A stretch of 40,105 bases of DNA from Eubacterium sp. GTDB taxonomy: Bacteria > Bacillota > Clostridia > Oscillospirales > Ruminococcaceae. The notes under the pieces are model-generated. The model searched no databases, was not told the origin of the DNA, and saw only the letters and a program-made list of their open reading frames with translations. Positions 23,817-32,720 of the stretch are shown in pieces. The stretch covers positions 1 through 40,105 of the forward strand of contig JAISVH010000076.1 in assembly GCA_031271685.1 (NCBI GenBank), in the 5' to 3' direction. The stretch's first letter is position 1. Every line of letters begins with the position of its first letter. Made by a program: the position numbers and the translations under genes.

Positions 23817-25009
23817 CTTTTCATTCCTTTGCCCGCTTTCGGATTGTACCCGGCCAATATATTAGATTTAAATGAAAAATTTACGTTTTGCTCAAGGCGC
23901 TTTCTTTTTAGTGCGAGGGAAATAAGCCTGTCGAGCAAATCTTTATATTTTAACCCCACCGGTTCCCAAAGGTAGAATGATAAGCTTCCTGGGAGGGTGT
24001 TTATCTCCGTTAGATAAAGAGCATCGCCATCGTTAACGTCAAGCATAAAGTCTATTCTGGCGACCCCGCTGCAACCCAGCGTCTGAAACGCCCTTATCCC
24101 AAGTTCACGTATCTTCTCACGTAATTCAGATGATATCAAAGCGGGAATTTTTCGGTTGAGCGAGGACATTCCGACCGAAACGGACTTAACTGCTTTTTTA
24201 TTCTGACTTAAATATTTTTCCTCAAAATCTAAAATCTCTTTGCCGCTGATAGGTTCTTCACATTCGCTGGCCTCGGCATATTCACTATCTCCCAACACCG
24301 AAACGTTTATCTCCCTAAGTCTCGTTATCGCACGCTCAATCAATATTTCCCCCGAAAACAAAAGCGCATGCTCGATGGCTTCCGCAAGTGATTCACGAGT
24401 ATGCGCAATTTTAACTCCGATGCTTGATCCTAAGTTTATCGGCTTTACTATTACCGGAAGATTATAGTTGTCTAATATATTTTTTATTGCTTTTTCCCTG
24501 TCTTTAACATAATTGAACGAAGACAGCTTAACCGCGGGAAGCACGGGTATTCCCGCGTCGTCTAGCAAAACTTTCATAGTGTATTTGTTCATGCCGCATG
24601 CGGCGCTTAAAACCCCGCAACCGGTATAAGCGATTCCAAAAGATTGCAGCAAACCCTGAAGAGCGCCGTCCTCCACATTGGTCCCGTGCCCCAACGGCAT
24701 TGCAACCTCTATTTCTCCTATAACGCTACCGCCGAATTTTTTAAAAGGATAGCGAATAAGCTTTATTCTGCCGTTATCGTTCAAAAGCAGTATACGTACG
24801 CTATTTTTAAGTAAAGCCGGAATATCCTTATATTTTTCGATATTGCCGATATCCGGACCGGTAAACAGTCTTTCATCCTTGGTTATATATATCGGGATAA
24901 CCTCATATTTTTCAGGATCTAAAGCAGCCATCGCCTGAACGGCAGTTATAATCGACACCTCGTGTTCAACGCTTTTTCCCCCAAAAAATACGCCCAGCTT
25001 TATCTTCAT
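23813..25009 (-). CDS. ddl: D-alanine-D-alanine ligase
   Basis: A 398-residue ATP-grasp ligase that joins two D-alanines for peptidoglycan. FFGGKSVEHEVSIITA at the N-terminus, PLGHGTNVEDGALQG, PVIVKPINLGSSIGV and TEINTLPGSLSFYLW are present. The omega-loop retains DFEEKY, the Lys-Tyr pair expected of D-Ala ligases, so a D-lactate ligase is less likely. The ATG at 25009 is chosen for AAAGGAG immediately upstream; an ATG at 25036 lacks one. It lies beside murF, whose enzyme uses its product, with a 110-base gap between them. Confidence 0.93.
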   Translation of the reverse strand: MKIKLGVFFGGKSVEHEVSIITAVQAMAALDPEKYEVIPIYITKDERLFTGPDIGNIEKYKDIPALLKNSVRILLLNDNGRIKLIRYPFKKFGGSVIGEIEVAMPLGHGTNVEDGALQGLLQSFGIAYTGCGVLSAACGMNKYTMKVLLDDAGIPVLPAVKLSSFNYVKDREKAIKNILDNYNLPVIVKPINLGSSIGVKIAHTRESLAEAIEHALLFSGEILIERAITRLREINVSVLGDSEYAEASECEEPISGKEILDFEEKYLSQNKKAVKSVSVGMSSLNRKIPALISSELREKIRELGIRAFQTLGCSGVARIDFMLDVNDGDALYLTEINTLPGSLSFYLWEPVGLKYKDLLDRLISLALKRKRLEQNVNFSFKSNILAGYNPKAGKGMKS

Positions 25010-25119
25010 AACCGCTCCTTTATCTTTATTGCCCAATTAATTTAATCGCATTATTTGACGACAAAAATCCTGCGTAATATTTTGACTGTCGTTTAATGCA
25101 GGAGTAATAGTGAGCTACC

Positions 25120-26787
25120 TTAATAGTTATCCGGTAAATCATTTTCCAATAATATTATTTTTTTACCGTCCGACACTATGCTGTCAACATATGACATACC
25201 GTCAATCAAAGATTTAACTATATAAATCCGATCCGCCGGAAATCCCTTTTCTTTAAGTCCTTCCGCTATCGGAATTGCTTGCTTTTCGCCGATAAGCACC
25301 GCGTAATCGCAACAGTCGGCCGCTTTTTCTCCGAGTTCCTTATTCAGTTTAAATTCCCGCCCGCCAAGCTCTACCATGCCGGGCGTTAACAAAAACCGTA
25401 GTCCTTCAAACATTTTTAGCATTTCTAGCGCCGCTTTAGCGCCAATAGGGTTAGAATTAAACGAGTCGTCAATTATGACCCTGCTTCCGCTGCTTATAAG
25501 TTCCATCCGATGCGGAACAGGCTTTAGGCGTTTAACCGTAAGATACAGTTCCGAAAGACTTATCCCCATAAAATGCGCTATAGCTATTGCCCCGACAATA
25601 TTTTCAACGTTATGCTCCCCGATAAGCGCAGTTTCAAATTTTTCAGACTCATTTCCAATATTTAATACAAAGCTTGTGCCCTTTTCGCTTATTTTAATAT
25701 TATCGGCATAGTAATTTTTTCCATCGCCGATACCGTATGTTATTTTATTTTTATCAATATTATGATTTCTGATATGCTCGTTATTATAATTCAAAAAAAC
25801 CTGCCCGTCCGTTATTGCATCGGCGATCTCAAATTTGGTTTTTATAATATTTTCGATGCTTTTAAAGCTTTCGAGATGCTGCTCTCCTATAGAAGCGATA
25901 AGAGAATGTTTTGGATTGACAATATCGCATATTTCCTTGATTTCACCGGCTCTTTTCGCGCCCATCTCACAAACGAAAACCTCGTGCATGGCGGAAAGGC
26001 TGTTCCTGACGGTTTTAACTACACCCATTGTAGTGTTATAGCTTTCCGGCGTCATCAAAACGTTATATTTAACTGAAAGCAGTTCGTTAAGGTAATACTT
26101 GGTTGATGTCTTTCCGTAACTACCGGTAATGCCGATGGTTATAAGGTTTTTATGGCTGTCAATAATCCGCTTGGCGTCGTTAATATAATGATTGTTTATG
26201 AATTTTTCTATTGGTTTGTTTATAAAATTCGCGAGGATAATAATGAAAGGGGTGAAAAACAATGACCACAATAAGCTTTCACAGATAAAATCAAAATAAC
26301 AATACTCTAAGAATTCATTGTATGTTAAATAATAATGAACAGTCAAATACTCTTGATAAAAACACATTATAGTTATATTATATATTGCGAAAAACAAACC
26401 CAAAAATATCAATGCCGAAGTTAACATCATTCTTATAACCCTAGGGGTAAAAACAAGTTTCTTCTTCGATTTTTTGGGCAATGAGAATATAATTGAAATT
26501 GCCAAAAATATATAAAATAATATATCCCACATGTCAAAAAACCATTGTGAAAACTCATCATACAAATAAAAAATAGAAACCGGAAGAAATAACAATAGTT
26601 TAAATGACACGCAAAGCCTGCCCAATAACTTAACTATATTTTTTCCATACCATTTCATCTGTGTCCCGGCATTATATCCATTGAGCTGGAACATATGCGT
26701 AAAATGCAAAAAGTTAAGTATCACTAAAACCAAAGATACAATACACAGCAATAAAATCACAAGATGATTGTAAAAGTAAAAATCCAT
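25120..26787 (-). CDS. murF: MurF with an N-terminal membrane domain
   Basis: A 555-residue protein, about 100 longer than usual MurF. Residues 1-190 hold about five hydrophobic segments (near 8-28, 59-78, 85-103, 118-138 and 168-188) with no resemblance to the usual MurF N-domain. The Mur ligase part follows: ATP loop TGSYGKTST (221-229), EMGAKRAGEI, GEHNVENIVGAIAIA, and the C-domain signature DDSFNSNPIGAKAAL. It would add D-Ala-D-Ala to UDP-MurNAc-tripeptide at the membrane (function from family; anchoring from sequence). AAGGGG precedes the ATG. It lies eight bases after the alpha/beta hydrolase gene and upstream of ddl. Confidence 0.9.
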   Translation of the reverse strand: MDFYFYNHLVILLLCIVSLVLVILNFLHFTHMFQLNGYNAGTQMKWYGKNIVKLLGRLCVSFKLLLFLPVSIFYLYDEFSQWFFDMWDILFYIFLAISIIFSLPKKSKKKLVFTPRVIRMMLTSALIFLGLFFAIYNITIMCFYQEYLTVHYYLTYNEFLEYCYFDFICESLLWSLFFTPFIIILANFINKPIEKFINNHYINDAKRIIDSHKNLITIGITGSYGKTSTKYYLNELLSVKYNVLMTPESYNTTMGVVKTVRNSLSAMHEVFVCEMGAKRAGEIKEICDIVNPKHSLIASIGEQHLESFKSIENIIKTKFEIADAITDGQVFLNYNNEHIRNHNIDKNKITYGIGDGKNYYADNIKISEKGTSFVLNIGNESEKFETALIGEHNVENIVGAIAIAHFMGISLSELYLTVKRLKPVPHRMELISSGSRVIIDDSFNSNPIGAKAALEMLKMFEGLRFLLTPGMVELGGREFKLNKELGEKAADCCDYAVLIGEKQAIPIAEGLKEKGFPADRIYIVKSLIDGMSYVDSIVSDGKKIILLENDLPDNY

Positions 26788-26795
26788 ATATCCCC

Positions 26796-27560
26796 TTAAA
26801 TATTCAAAAACGATGCCAAAATGCTACGGAAAATCCCGGGTTGTTCCAAAAAAGCATAATGTCCCGCGTTTTTTATCACCGCCAACCCCGCGTTCGGCAT
26901 AAGATTTTCCATAATCTTTCCGTCTGACAACGGCGTAGAATCGTCGTTTTCACCCCAAATCAGTAACGTAGAGACAGTAACTCTGCTCACAACCGGCATT
27001 AAATCTTCGTTTACTATCTTTACCAAACATTGGCGCATTATCGGACTAGCCGCCCTATAGTCCGCCGAACCGAATTTTTGCCTTAGCTTTTCAACGGCAT
27101 CAGGAAACAATTTTCTAAAAGGCGACAAAGAAGCCGCCGCTTTGGCAATTCTAAACGCTTTGACTTTAAGGTTAGATTTTTTGCTTGTTTTATGCCTAAT
27201 TCCGGCGGCTCCGGTCATAATTATCTTAGATATTTGAAAAGGGCATCCCTTTTCAAATATTTTTATTATAAGTCGGCAACCCAAACTATGCCCGATCAAT
27301 ATAAACCCGTCTAAATTAAGAGATTGCGCGAATTTTACAGCAACGCCGGCATATTCGGACACCCCAAACGCTTCCGGCGGATCGCCGCTTTCTCCGAATC
27401 CTGGCAAGTCGGGAACTATAACGCGAAAATTTAGAGACAAAAAATCAATTATACCCCGGTATATTTCCCCTGAACAACCCCAACCATGAAGCAGCAGGAT
27501 AGCTTCTCCCTTGCCCTCGTCGATATATTTAAGCTTGATGCCGTCAATCTCAGTATACAA
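26796..27560 (-). CDS. alpha/beta-hydrolase fold protein
   Basis: A 254-residue hydrolase with a full catalytic triad by sequence: Ser92 in GHSLGC, Asp in WGENDDSTPL, and His in AGHYAFLEQP. The oxyanion region is LLHGWGCSG and DLPGFGESG follows. Substrate unknown; esterases and C-C hydrolases look alike at this level. The start codon is TTG at 27558-27560, with AGGAGA at the right spacing. It is first in the operon with murF, ddl and rluA, driven by the promoter at 27595-27623. Confidence 0.88.
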   Translation of the reverse strand: MYTEIDGIKLKYIDEGKGEAILLLHGWGCSGEIYRGIIDFLSLNFRVIVPDLPGFGESGDPPEAFGVSEYAGVAVKFAQSLNLDGFILIGHSLGCRLIIKIFEKGCPFQISKIIMTGAAGIRHKTSKKSNLKVKAFRIAKAAASLSPFRKLFPDAVEKLRQKFGSADYRAASPIMRQCLVKIVNEDLMPVVSRVTVSTLLIWGENDDSTPLSDGKIMENLMPNAGLAVIKNAGHYAFLEQPGIFRSILASFLNI

Positions 27561-27594
27561 AAAAACTCTCCTAAATATGGTGATATATAATGTA

Positions 27595-27623
27595 ATTATA
27601 CGCTAAATATATGTTTTTGTCAA
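27595..27623 (-). promoter_or_regulatory. consensus sigma-A promoter of the hydrolase-murF-ddl-rluA operon
   Basis: On the minus strand a perfect TTGACA (27618-27623) and a perfect TATAAT (27595-27600) are separated by exactly 17 bases. It lies 35 bases upstream of the TTG start of the hydrolase gene, with no operator-like palindrome obvious to me. Confidence 0.92.
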
Positions 27624-27742
27624 GAAAAAAATAACCCTATCATATAAGCTATTTGTTTAATTTATACAAATTCATAAATAAAATTTGTACAGCGTTTTAA
27701 AAAAATATACCAAAAACACTAGTATTTTTTTAAAAAATGTAG

Positions 27743-27748
27743 TATAAT
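27743..27748 (+). promoter_or_regulatory. candidate -10 box for the EF-G-like gene
   Basis: TATAAT lies about 47 bases before the start codon. No good -35 hexamer is found at the usual spacing (TAGTAT at 17 bases), so this is a weak call. Confidence 0.4.
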
Positions 27749-27794
27749 TATTTTTAACCTATTGCATAATATTAAGAAAACTATGGGGGAATAT

Positions 27795-29864
27795 ATGAAA
27801 GCCTATAAATGTAAAAGTATCAGGAATATTGCACTCACAGGGCATGGAGGCTGCGGAAAAACAACTCTGGTAGACGCGCTGGTTTATAAAAGCGGCGGTT
27901 CCGACAGAATGGGTAAGGTTTCGGAAGGCACGTCGTTAACCGACTATGATCCCGACGAGATAAAAAGAAAAGTGTCCTTGAATACCGCGCTCGCCTATGC
28001 TGTTTGGAAAGACGTTAAGATAAATCTTGTTGATACACCCGGTCAATTTGACTTTGTCGGAGGCATGTATGAAGGAATTAGAGCCGCTGAAAGCGTATTA
28101 ATTGCCCTAACCGCAAAAGACGGAGTTCAAGTAGGTACGATAAAAGCTTTTCGAGAGGCCGATGCACAAAAGAAAGCAAAAATTTTAGTAGTGACCCGCA
28201 CTGAAGAAGAAAACAGCAATTTTTATAAAGTTTTAGACGATGCCAGGGACACGTTGGGGGCATCTGTATGTCCCGTAATTATACCGCTAGAAAAAGGCGG
28301 TAAAATTGAAAGTTACGTAAATCTTTTAACAATGAAAGCTTATACTTATGATAAAAACGGTAACGCGACCGAAAGCGGTTCGCCCTCTTCCGAGGCACGC
28401 GTGAAAGAACTGCGCAGCTCTATGGCGGAAGCGATTGCCGGAACAGACGAAGAATTGATGATGCGCTATTTTGAAAACGAAGGCGAGGATTTTTCAGAAT
28501 CTGAAATGATAAAGGGATTACATGACGGCATCGCTAACGGAAGCATTACGCCCGTAGTTTGCTGCAACGCAGACCCATTATCCGCTATTGATTTGTTGCT
28601 TGACGTTCTTGTAAACGTGATGCCGTGCCCCGATGAGCTTGTGTCCGATATAATTGAGGATACCGCAGTTCAAGTAGACGAAACCAAACCGATGTCGGCA
28701 TTTGTATTTAAAACCATTGCCGACCCGTTTGTTGGCAAAATGAGTTTTGTCAGAATAATCACCGGTGCTTTAACCGCAAAAACTGAGCCTGTAAACGCGA
28801 CTACGGGAGAAGTTGAGCGTTTCGGAAAAATGCTAGCTCTTAAAGGAAAAAAACAGGACGAGATTACCGAAGCATTTGCCGGCGACATAGTAGCTATAAC
28901 CAAGCTTAGCGCAAACACCAACGACACTCTTTGCCAACCGGGAAATATAGTGAAATACAATTCTATGACTTTCCCCGTTCCCTGTTTCTTCCAAGCGGTC
29001 GCCGCAAAAGGAAAAGGAGACGAGGGCAAGATATCCACAGGCATTCAGCGCATACTTGAAGAAGACCTAACCATAAATTACGAAAACAATCGAGAGACCC
29101 ATCAACGTGTGCTAGGAGGTCTGGGAGAACAACATCTGTCTGTGGTTGTTCAAAAACTTAAAAATAAATTCGGTGTTGACGTTGAGCTTTCTGATCCAAT
29201 CATCGCATATCGCGAGGCTATTCGTAAAAAAGTTGTTGGAATAGAGGGTCTGCATAAAAAACAATCTGGCGGTTCGGGACAATATGGAAAGGTTGTAATG
29301 GAATTTGAGCCGCATGAAGGCGATGAGCTTATATTTGAAGAACGTGTATTTGGAGGTAGCGTGCCCAAAAATTTCTTCCCTGCGGTTGATAAAGGCCTGC
29401 AGGAAAGCGTTGCGCACGGTGTTTTGGCTGGATATCCCGTAGTCCGGCTAAAGGCTACTTTGGTTGACGGCAAATACCATCCTGTAGACAGCTCAGAAAT
29501 TGCTTTTAAACTTGCGGCGCACGTTGCGTTTAAAGCGGGCGTGAAAGCTGCTTCTCCCTGCTTGTTAGAGCCTATAGTCTCGCTTAAAATTTTAGTAAAC
29601 GATGATGCGACAGGCGACATTATGGGGGTTTTGAACAAAAGACGCGGTGCAGTGCTTGGAACAACACCGATTGGGGGTGGAATGTCAGAAATACTAGCGG
29701 AAATGCCTCAATCTGAAACCACTGACTTTTCAACCGTAGTTAGACAATCGACAAGGGGCATGGGCAGCTTTACCATGGAATTTGCCCGATATGAACAGCT
29801 TCCCGGACAGCTTGAAGCCGATGTTATAGCAAACGCGCCTAAATTCAGCGAATATGAAGGATAA
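27795..29864 (+). CDS. EF-G paralogue (EF-G-like GTPase) with divergent G3 and G4 motifs
   Basis: A 689-residue translational GTPase with full EF-G length and domain order: G domain (about 1-270), domain II, III, IV (about 470-600, HKKQSGGSGQYGKV) and V. The P-loop GHGGCGKT (16-23) is intact. The switch region YDPDEIKRKVSLNTAL is typical of the EF-G-like branch in Clostridia rather than housekeeping FusA. G3 is DTPGQ (80-84), with Gln where FusA has the catalytic His. G4 is TRTE (134-137) in place of NKxD, which normally reads the guanine base. GTP hydrolysis and nucleotide specificity may therefore differ (inference). The ATG at 27795 has GGGGGA upstream; an earlier ATG at 27762 does not. 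Confidence 0.88.
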   Translation: MKAYKCKSIRNIALTGHGGCGKTTLVDALVYKSGGSDRMGKVSEGTSLTDYDPDEIKRKVSLNTALAYAVWKDVKINLVDTPGQFDFVGGMYEGIRAAESVLIALTAKDGVQVGTIKAFREADAQKKAKILVVTRTEEENSNFYKVLDDARDTLGASVCPVIIPLEKGGKIESYVNLLTMKAYTYDKNGNATESGSPSSEARVKELRSSMAEAIAGTDEELMMRYFENEGEDFSESEMIKGLHDGIANGSITPVVCCNADPLSAIDLLLDVLVNVMPCPDELVSDIIEDTAVQVDETKPMSAFVFKTIADPFVGKMSFVRIITGALTAKTEPVNATTGEVERFGKMLALKGKKQDEITEAFAGDIVAITKLSANTNDTLCQPGNIVKYNSMTFPVPCFFQAVAAKGKGDEGKISTGIQRILEEDLTINYENNRETHQRVLGGLGEQHLSVVVQKLKNKFGVDVELSDPIIAYREAIRKKVVGIEGLHKKQSGGSGQYGKVVMEFEPHEGDELIFEERVFGGSVPKNFFPAVDKGLQESVAHGVLAGYPVVRLKATLVDGKYHPVDSSEIAFKLAAHVAFKAGVKAASPCLLEPIVSLKILVNDDATGDIMGVLNKRRGAVLGTTPIGGGMSEILAEMPQSETTDFSTVVRQSTRGMGSFTMEFARYEQLPGQLEADVIANAPKFSEYEG

Positions 29865-29865
29865 T

Positions 29866-29969
29866 TTCAAGCATCTGATACGGAAACTGCTTCCAGTTTT
29901 TTAACCAAGCGGCAGAGGGGGATTAAAATCACCCGCCGCCTAATGGCGGGAAACATGAATACGATTATA
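29866..29969 (-). repeat. composite hairpin repeat R8 (compact A-D form)
   Basis: It begins two bases after the EF-G-like stop codon. Read on the minus strand, module A with its CCCGCC/GGCGGG hairpin runs directly into the D start (GATTTTAATCCCCC) and the D-module end hairpin, with no module B. This roughly 104-base form is probably closest to the ancestral unit. It is the most diverged copy in its D arms. Confidence 0.8.
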
Positions 29970-30044
29970 GCAGTTTTGCTTGCGACAATAAAAAGTCAAA
30001 CTTCTATAAACAGCTCATTCATTATTTTCAAAAATCAAATATTG

Positions 30045-30077
30045 AAAACAGGGAGTCAAATTTTGACTCCCTGTTTT
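30045..30077. terminator. bidirectional Rho-independent terminator
   Basis: A perfect inverted repeat (30045-30060 with 30062-30077; core CAGGGAGTC / GACTCCCTG) is followed by a T run on the plus strand and TTTTC on the minus strand. It lies just downstream of the rplQ stop on the minus strand and about 180 bases after the EF-G-like gene on the plus strand, and probably ends both transcripts. Confidence 0.9.
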
Positions 30078-30084
30078 TTCTTAT

Positions 30085-30426
30085 TTATACCAACTCTATC
30101 AGCGCCATTTCCGCAGCGTCGCCGCGGCGAGGACCTATGCGTATTATCCTTGTGTACCCGCCGCTTCTCTCATTATAACCAGGGGCTATTTCATCAAACA
30201 GCTTTTTGCTGACCGCTTCCTTGGTTACATAAGAAAAGACCTGACGTTTCGCGTGTAAGTCGCCTTTTTTGCCAAGAGTGATCATCTTTTCCGTTTCACT
30301 GCGAACTTCTTTTGCCCTAGTAACGGTGGTCTCAATTTTTCCGTTTTCTAAGAGAAAGGTCACCATTGCACGTAACATTGCTTTTCTATGGTCACTGGTT
30401 CTGCCCAGTTTTCTTTTTTTTGCCAT
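30085..30426 (-). CDS. rplQ: 50S ribosomal protein L17
   Basis: A 113-residue L17, beginning [19 protein letters not shown] and ending EMALIELV, of bacterial length. The ATG at 30426 follows GGAAGGAG; an upstream in-frame ATG at 30543 would add 39 residues read from repeat R9 and is rejected. It is the last gene of the ribosomal operon, separated from rpoA by 387 bases filled partly by R9. Confidence 0.97.
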   Translation of the reverse strand: MAKKRKLGRTSDHRKAMLRAMVTFLLENGKIETTVTRAKEVRSETEKMITLGKKGDLHAKRQVFSYVTKEAVSKKLFDEIAPGYNERSGGYTRIIRIGPRRGDAAEMALIELV

Positions 30427-30499
30427 TATCTTATCTCCTTCCGTAAAACTATAGAGTAAATTTGTAACCGAAGATACTTCGATTTGCCGAAGGCAGGTT

Positions 30500-30648
30500 T
30501 TCAAACATCTGCGGCGAAGCCGCTTCCAGTGTTTAACAAGCATCAGCGTGGGATTAAAAATTACCCTCCACTAATGTATAGTTAATTAACTAATAGTCAA
30601 CATGGAACCCGTCGCCTAAAAGACGGGGAACATAAATGCGGTGTTAAT
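30500..30648 (-). repeat. composite hairpin repeat R9 (modules A-D)
   Basis: Read on the minus strand it begins near TTAACACCGC, has the A hairpin, a TTCCATGTTGACTAT link, a TAGTTAATTAACTA palindrome, the D start and the D-module end hairpin. It lies between rpoA and rplQ in the alpha operon, so the polycistronic mRNA would carry its hairpins. Confidence 0.82.
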
Positions 30649-30682
30649 CAATTAAGGAAAAAATCTAAAAAATTAAACAAAA

Positions 30683-30713
30683 GATTGAAAATAAGCGCCA
30701 CCCGCTGCCGACG
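30683..30713 (-). repeat. possible degenerate fragment of module D start
   Basis: On the minus strand CGTCGGCAGCGGGTGG followed by ATTTTCAATC resembles the D start with a six-base interruption. The remaining sequence between R9 and the rpoA stop is AT-rich with no gene. Confidence 0.35.
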
Positions 30714-30813
30714 ACTGAAGAAATCAGTAAACGTTAACTTGTCATAAGCCGTTTTGTATAAATTTTCGGGATTGTTTTCAATGTGAATTATTATAAAACT
30801 AAAAGCGCTCCGA

Positions 30814-31776
30814 TCATATCATTGATTCTTCACTGGAGGCAAGGTCAAAACCCAGGGAATGCAGCTTTGCACGAACCTCGTCAAATGATTTTTTACCAAG
30901 ATTACGAACCTTCATCATATCCTCCGGTGATTTTCCAATAAGGTCGTCTACAGTGTTTAGCCCCGCACGCTTTAAACAATTAAAAGAGCGAACGGACAAG
31001 TCAAGATCTTCAATAGTCATCTCAAGGAGCTTGTCCTTAGACTTATCATCCTTTTCCATCATCAGCTCAGGCGCTACTACCTCATCAGACAGCCCGACAA
31101 ACAATGCCAGATGCTCACAAATCACTTTTGCGGCATAGGACACAGCCTCTTTAGCCGACATTGTTCCGTCTGTCCACACCTCTATAATAAGCTTATCAAA
31201 ATCCGTTCTCTGCCCTACACGAGTGTTTTCAACAGAGTAATTCACCTTTAATACCGGCGTATAAATACTGTCTATGGCTATAATACCAATTATTGGCTGC
31301 AGCATCTGTTTATTTTTTTCGGCCGAAGCATATCCTCGCCCGCGATCAAATGTAAGCTCCATATATATTTTTGCCCCAGCGCTTAACGTAGCAATATGCA
31401 TATTGGGATCAAGTATTTCAATCTCACTGTCAGTTTTTATGTCGCCGGCTTTTACTTCACACTCACCTTCAGCCTCAATATAAACCGTTTTTGGTGTATC
31501 GGAATACATTTTCGCGATAAGCCCTTTAATATTTAAAATTATCTCGGTAACATCCTCTTTGACCCCTTCGATAGTGGAAAACTCATGCTGAACACCGTCA
31601 ATTTTAACCGAAGTAACCGCTACACCCGGCAACGATGAAAGCAAAACTCTTCTCAAGCTGTTTCCGATAGTGTTGCCGAACCCGTGTTCAAGCGGCTCAA
31701 GGCAGAACATACCATATTTCCCGTCAGGTTTAAGTTTCACTGTCTCTATTTCAGGCTTTTCAAATTTTTCAAGCAT
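30814..31776 (-). CDS. rpoA: RNA polymerase alpha subunit
   Basis: A 320-residue alpha subunit. The N-terminal assembly domain holds [25 protein letters not shown] and [13 protein letters not shown]. After a linker (about 235-250) the C-terminal domain includes [19 protein letters not shown] and [11 protein letters not shown], which contact UP elements and activators. AGGAGGG precedes the ATG. A 242-base AT-rich gap lies between it and rpsD, carrying an inverted repeat. Confidence 0.98.
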   Translation of the reverse strand: MLEKFEKPEIETVKLKPDGKYGMFCLEPLEHGFGNTIGNSLRRVLLSSLPGVAVTSVKIDGVQHEFSTIEGVKEDVTEIILNIKGLIAKMYSDTPKTVYIEAEGECEVKAGDIKTDSEIEILDPNMHIATLSAGAKIYMELTFDRGRGYASAEKNKQMLQPIIGIIAIDSIYTPVLKVNYSVENTRVGQRTDFDKLIIEVWTDGTMSAKEAVSYAAKVICEHLALFVGLSDEVVAPELMMEKDDKSKDKLLEMTIEDLDLSVRSFNCLKRAGLNTVDDLIGKSPEDMMKVRNLGKKSFDEVRAKLHSLGFDLASSEESMI

Positions 31777-31822
31777 TAATTTTAAACCCTCCTGTTTGTT
31801 GTTTTTTTTCTGTGAGCAGAAC

Positions 31823-31852
31823 CATATTAATATTCAAGCGAAAATTAATATG
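31823..31852 (-). promoter_or_regulatory. inverted repeat in the rpoA leader
   Basis: CATATTAAT (31823-31831) and ATTAATATG (31844-31852) form a perfect 9-bp AT-only stem with a 12-base loop, about 50 bases before the rpoA start. It may be a weak leader hairpin or an operator. AT-rich surroundings make chance pairing plausible. Confidence 0.3.
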
Positions 31853-32018
31853 CCACCCAGTTAATTCAAAATTAAGGTTTAATATAATCTATTGCAAATT
31901 TGGCCAAATAATCAATTATTTAAAATCATCAAACTACAACAGCATATCATATCAAAAATAACAGTAAAAACCGTAAATTTGAAATAACCGCGTCTTAACA
32001 TTATATGCAAACAGGCTA

Positions 32019-32621
32019 TTATTTAGAATACAACTCGATAATTAAATGTTCCTCAATCTCAAAATCAAGTTCTTCGCGCTGTGGAAGTCTTGTAATCTTT
32101 GCGCTCATAGCCTCTTTGTTCATGTCCATCCATACAGGAATTATTCTGCCGTGCGTCGCATCGGCAATCTGTACAAACTTAGGGCTTTTTTTGCTTCTTT
32201 GATGAACTTCAACAACATCGCCGGCCTTTATTCGATAAGAAGGAATATCGACCCTTCTTCCATTAACAGTGAAATGGCCGTGTCCAACCAATTGCCTTGC
32301 CTCACGGCGTGTAATTGCCATACCCATACGGAAAACGATATTATCAAGCCTGGATTCTAGCAGCTTTATAAGGTTTTCGCCGGTTACTCCCTCTTCTTTT
32401 ACCGCTAGCTCATAATAGTGATAAAACTGCTTTTCGAGCATACCGTATATGAATTTCATCTTCTGCTTTTCACGAAGTTGGAGTCCATACTCAGAGAGCT
32501 TTTTTCTCATGTTCTGCTGTCTATTACGTTTAGTTTCTTTTTTTTGGGTATAGCCCAAAACTGCCGGACTTATACCAAGCGCCTTGCACCTTTTCGCAAT
32601 CGGTGTTCTGTCTACTGCCAT
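32019..32621 (-). CDS. rpsD: 30S ribosomal protein S4, zinc-free form
   Basis: A 200-residue S4. The N-terminus (MAVDRTPIAKRCKALGISP) lacks the CxxC zinc motif of other S4 proteins, so this is the zinc-independent form. The S4 RNA-binding domain includes ESRLDNIVFRMG, REARQLVGHGHFTVNGRRV and SYRIKAGD. GGGAGG precedes the ATG. S4 nucleates 30S assembly and can repress its own mRNA in Firmicutes. The 99 bases before it contain three stacked hairpins that could be such a control site. Confidence 0.97.
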   Translation of the reverse strand: MAVDRTPIAKRCKALGISPAVLGYTQKKETKRNRQQNMRKKLSEYGLQLREKQKMKFIYGMLEKQFYHYYELAVKEEGVTGENLIKLLESRLDNIVFRMGMAITRREARQLVGHGHFTVNGRRVDIPSYRIKAGDVVEVHQRSKKSPKFVQIADATHGRIIPVWMDMNKEAMSAKITRLPQREELDFEIEEHLIIELYSK

Positions 32622-32655
32622 TTTTACCTCCCAAAACTTGTTTATTAATAAAATA

Positions 32656-32709
32656 TCAGCTCTTCGCTGACCCTAAGCAAACTGACTTAGGTAAACTCAC
32701 TTCTGTGAG
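32656..32709 (-). promoter_or_regulatory. three tandem hairpins before rpsD (candidate S4 leader)
   Basis: In the rpsK-rpsD gap three short perfect stems lie in a row: CTCAC/GTGAG (32696-32709), CCTAAG/CTTAGG (32672-32691) and TCAGC/GCTGA (32656-32670). Other intergenic gaps of this operon do not show such packing. Autoregulation by S4 is known in Firmicutes; whether this element is its site is inference. Confidence 0.45.
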
Positions 32710-32720
32710 CCTGTTAAAAA

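Noticed and set aside
23813-25009. Ddl as a vancomycin-resistance ligase
   Set aside because: The omega-loop keeps the Lys-Tyr pair of D-Ala-D-Ala ligases and no vanH, vanX or van regulator genes are nearby.
30427-30543. Longer rplQ start
   Set aside because: The extra 39 residues are translated from repeat R9 and are not homologous to L17.
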